From an uncultured bacterium (GTDB lineage Bacteria > Bacteroidota > Bacteroidia > Bacteroidales > Rikenellaceae), in contig CAJMNH010000026.1 in the NCBI GenBank assembly GCA_905214725.1, positions 1 through 8,756 on the forward strand: a DNA stretch of 8,756 nt, written 5' to 3'. Below, piece by piece: positions 6,965-8,756 of this stretch (positions within the stretch are counted from its first letter, which is position 1; each line of letters begins with the position of its first letter). A program made the translations under genes and the position numbers. The notes below the pieces were generated by a model, which was not told where the DNA came from, ran no database searches, and worked only from the letters and a program-made list of their open reading frames with translations.

Positions 6965-8335
6965 CTACTCTCTGAAATATACGCCCTCCGCTTTGAGCGA
7001 CTCTTGCAGTTTTCGGACGTCGAGGTCGCGCAGTTCGACATTCTCCTTGACGGAGAGTGCCGCAGCCTTGCCCGCAGCCTCGCCGAGAGCCATTGCAGGA
7101 CCCATGACGCGGGCGGAAGCCAGTGCGAGATGAGTCATCGACACGTTGCGTCCGGCAACGATGAGACCGTTGATTTTCTGCGGTATCAGACAACGGTACG
7201 GGATGTCGTAGCAGTCCGGACACCAGTAGAGCGAGCAGTCGCCGCCTACCGGATGGTGAAGGTCTACCGGATAACTTGCAACGGCGATGACGTCGTCGAA
7301 CTTGGCGCAGTTGAAGATGTCGTCCTCGGTCAGGATGTATTCACCGACGATGCGACGGGTTTCGCGGATGCCCATGAACGGAGCGACGCGGTCTACGTAT
7401 GCGTTCTCGAAACCGGGGATGTATGCTTTCAGATAGCGTACAATCTCCTCGTTCTGCTCGGCGCAGATGATTTCGCCCTGAGTGTATTGTGCCGGGTCGG
7501 TTGCGTCGATGCCGTTGACGCGCGACATGTTCACCCACCACTCGTCGGGAGCCATGCCCGTCATGAAGATGGTGCGCTCGACAGGGAGTTTGTAGCCTGC
7601 CTCGCGAGCCTTCTTGACTTGGTTGCGGAAGCCGACGAACGTACAGTTGTCGTCCGCGCGGAAGAACTCGTTAGGGATGAAGTCGATGTCGTATACGTCG
7701 GGATGGTCGGCTACGGCGTCGCGCAGTTTGCGCGAATCGACTCCGCGCATCGAAAACATGAGCGTCGGCGGCTGCGGGATGCCCTTTTCGTTGCCGTAGT
7801 TCATCGGTGCGCCCGCACGGTAGGCGATGTCGCCGTCGCCCGTACAGTCGATGACGCGTTTGGCGAGAATCGCTTCGCGACCCTTTTTAGAGTCGATGAT
7901 TACGCCTTTCACGGTGTTGCCCTCCATGATAACGTCGGTTGCGAAGGCGTACATCAGCAGGTCGATGCCGCATTCCTTGATAATCTGGAATGCCAGATGT
8001 TTCGTTCCCTCGGGATCAATCATAGTGAGGCTGACGTGGAGCGGGCATGCACGGTGGTGCGTAGCCAGACCCTTCTCTTGCAGACGCTCGACGAACTGCA
8101 GCGGCAGCCCCTTGATGACGACGTTGCCTTTGCGCCCGAGGAATCCGAGCAGCGGCAGACCGATGGTCATATTGCCGCCCAAGATACCGCGGCTCTCGAT
8201 GAGCATTACTTTGGTATCTTTCTCCAAAGCAGCCGCCTGGGCTGCCATAAGTCCCGCAGGGCCCGCGCCCACGACCAGGACATCCACTTCAGCACGCACC
8301 GGAATCCGCCGGGCCGGTTCTTCAATCTGTTTCAT
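6965..8335 (-). CDS. FAD-dependent oxidoreductase (FAD_oxidored family)
   Basis: I choose the ATG at 8333-8335, giving 456 residues. The frame stays open upstream to 8551, but that stretch is tandem repeat sequence without protein character, and the chosen start puts the dinucleotide fold about 16 residues from the N-terminus, as usual. The FAD-binding motif is DVLVVGAGPAGLMAA (18-32), with Glu47 ending the second strand for the ribose. Further family motifs are the GILGGNMT loop (50-57), VIDCTGDGD (161-169), SYPVDLHHPVGGD (354-366), the cysteine-containing WCPDCYDIPYRCLIP (371-385), and the C-terminal FAD region GLIVAGRNVSM with RVMGPAMALGEAAG (409-422). No signal peptide is seen, so it is cytoplasmic. 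Its substrate is unknown. It probably heads or continues an operon with the secreted nuclease-family gene 3 bases downstream, and a paralogue lies upstream. An A-rich stretch precedes the ATG in place of a Shine-Dalgarno sequence. Confidence 0.9.
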   Translation of the reverse strand: MKQIEEPARRIPVRAEVDVLVVGAGPAGLMAAQAAALEKDTKVMLIESRGILGGNMTIGLPLLGFLGRKGNVVIKGLPLQFVERLQEKGLATHHRACPLHVSLTMIDPEGTKHLAFQIIKECGIDLLMYAFATDVIMEGNTVKGVIIDSKKGREAILAKRVIDCTGDGDIAYRAGAPMNYGNEKGIPQPPTLMFSMRGVDSRKLRDAVADHPDVYDIDFIPNEFFRADDNCTFVGFRNQVKKAREAGYKLPVERTIFMTGMAPDEWWVNMSRVNGIDATDPAQYTQGEIICAEQNEEIVRYLKAYIPGFENAYVDRVAPFMGIRETRRIVGEYILTEDDIFNCAKFDDVIAVASYPVDLHHPVGGDCSLYWCPDCYDIPYRCLIPQKINGLIVAGRNVSMTHLALASARVMGPAMALGEAAGKAAALSVKENVELRDLDVRKLQESLKAEGVYFRE

Positions 8336-8378
8336 TTTTTCAGTATCGGTTGAATTTTTTTCTTCACTTTCGTGCACC

Positions 8379-8595
8379 TTTTCTCGCCATGGCAAAGCTC
8401 GCGCAAGCGCGGCTCTGCCCATTTGGCTTAACAGAAACGTTCGCTTTTTTGCAGTCGTTTTCTCACCTCGGCAGAACTCGTGCAAACGTGGCTCTGCGCT
8501 CGGCTTATCGAAAACGTTTGCTTTTTTGCGGTCGTTTTCTCGCCTCGGCATAGCTCGAACAAGTTCGGCTCTGCGCTCGGCTTATCGAAAACGTT
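8379..8595. repeat. Tandem repeat array, 2.8 units of about 77 bases
   Basis: Three imperfect copies lie head to tail: unit 1 at 8379-8457 (79 bases), unit 2 at 8458-8534 (77 bases) and unit 3 at 8535-8595 (about 61 bases, cut short). Each begins TTTTCTC. Units 2 and 3 share 29 identical bases (8490-8518 and 8567-8595), while unit 1 has diverged more. The array fills most of the 281-base gap (8336-8616) between two co-oriented paralogous oxidoreductase genes. The rest of the gap is AT-rich flank with no exact TAnnTTTG box on the - strand; CACGTTTG inside unit 2 is one mismatch away. The array produces an open frame on both strands, which I regard as non-coding. Confidence 0.85.
8391..8575. 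other. Three equivalent hairpins, one per repeat unit
   Basis: Each repeat carries a 29-base imperfect hairpin: 8391-8419, 8470-8498 and 8547-8575. The inner arms are CGCGC/GCGCG in unit 1, CGTGC/ACGTG in unit 2 and CGAAC/GTTCG in unit 3, each around AA, with a constant bulged T and an outer stem near GGCA/TGCC. Two inner pairs change together: C-G to A-T to T·G, and G-C to A-T to G-C. The wobble pairs of unit 2 hold only if the + strand is the folded strand. No T run follows, so these are not intrinsic terminators of either gene. Confidence 0.6.
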
Positions 8596-8616
8596 GAATT
8601 AATCAATCAGGGTATT

Positions 8617-8756
8617 TTATCCTAAATAGGCGCCTGTCGCGCGCAGTTCGGCGCGCAGCGTCTCCACGTCGAGGTCAGCGGGTTGTACGCCCGCCTTCAA
8701 CGCCAGCCGCGCGGCGCGGCCTGCCGCTTCGCCGAGGGCCATGCAGGTCGACATGA
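8617..8756 (-). CDS. C-terminal end of a second FAD-dependent oxidoreductase, 5' part outside window
   Basis: Reading the - strand from the right edge gives 45 codons and a TAA at 8617-8619. The residues STCMALGEAAGRAARLALKA, then LDVETLRAELRATGAY, align directly with the end of the neighbouring oxidoreductase (GPAMALGEAAGKAAALSVKE, then LDVRKLQESLKAEGVY). This covers the final FAD-contacting helix and tail of the same family. The two genes are therefore tandem paralogues on the same strand, separated by the repeat array. The N-terminal FAD domain and the start lie beyond the window, so completeness cannot be judged. I see no strong intrinsic terminator after it, so transcription could run through the repeats into the next oxidoreductase gene. 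Confidence 0.85.
   Translation of the reverse strand, partial: MSTCMALGEAAGRAARLALKAGVQPADLDVETLRAELRATGAYLG

Noticed and set aside
6866..8353. A 495-residue + strand open frame opposite the FAD-dependent oxidoreductase.
   Set aside because: It is the antisense shadow of a gene with all FAD_oxidored motifs, and its translation lacks recognisable domains.
8391..8575. Repeat hairpins as intrinsic terminators of the upstream oxidoreductase.
   Set aside because: On the - strand none is followed by a T run, and the stems are short and bulged.
8379..8595. CRISPR array.
   Set aside because: The units are contiguous imperfect tandem copies of about 77 bases with no alternating constant repeats and unique spacers, and no cas genes are present.

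Overview
The window looks like chromosomal DNA from a GC-rich member of the Bacteroidota, most likely an Alistipes-like (Rikenellaceae) gut bacterium; the genus is inference. The support is an OprO/P-type porin ending in Phe, a PrmA with a variant His-His active-site loop, TAnnTTTG-type promoter boxes, AT-rich rather than Shine-Dalgarno-like start regions, and high-GC coding sequence with AT-rich gaps.

Layout. A YgiQ-type radical SAM protein, cut by the left edge, runs on the + strand to 1619 and converges on a XerD-type tyrosine recombinase on the - strand (1646-2545), with a bidirectional hairpin terminator between them. xerD diverges from a + strand series: prmA (ribosomal protein L11 methyltransferase), recO (recombination mediator) and a small secreted protein of unknown function, closed by a strong terminator. 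The xerD/prmA gap holds two identical promoter boxes facing each other. A separately promoted phosphate-selective-type porin follows (4906-5982) and ends at a UUCG-loop terminator. The right third is on the - strand: an FAD-dependent oxidoreductase (6965-8335) lies 3 bases upstream of a secreted endonuclease/exonuclease/phosphatase-family protein (6053-6961). Upstream of it, at the right edge, is the C-terminal end of a second, paralogous FAD-dependent oxidoreductase (8617-8756).

The left two thirds are ordinary housekeeping genes: chromosome dimer resolution, ribosomal protein methylation and recombinational repair. The most distinctive structure is the 281-base gap between the two oxidoreductase genes. 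Almost all of it is a tandem array of 2.8 units of about 77 bases, each with a small hairpin whose stem bases change in a pair-preserving way between units. This array also creates a false N-terminal extension on the downstream oxidoreductase. I see no mobile element, CRISPR array, RNA gene or defence system.
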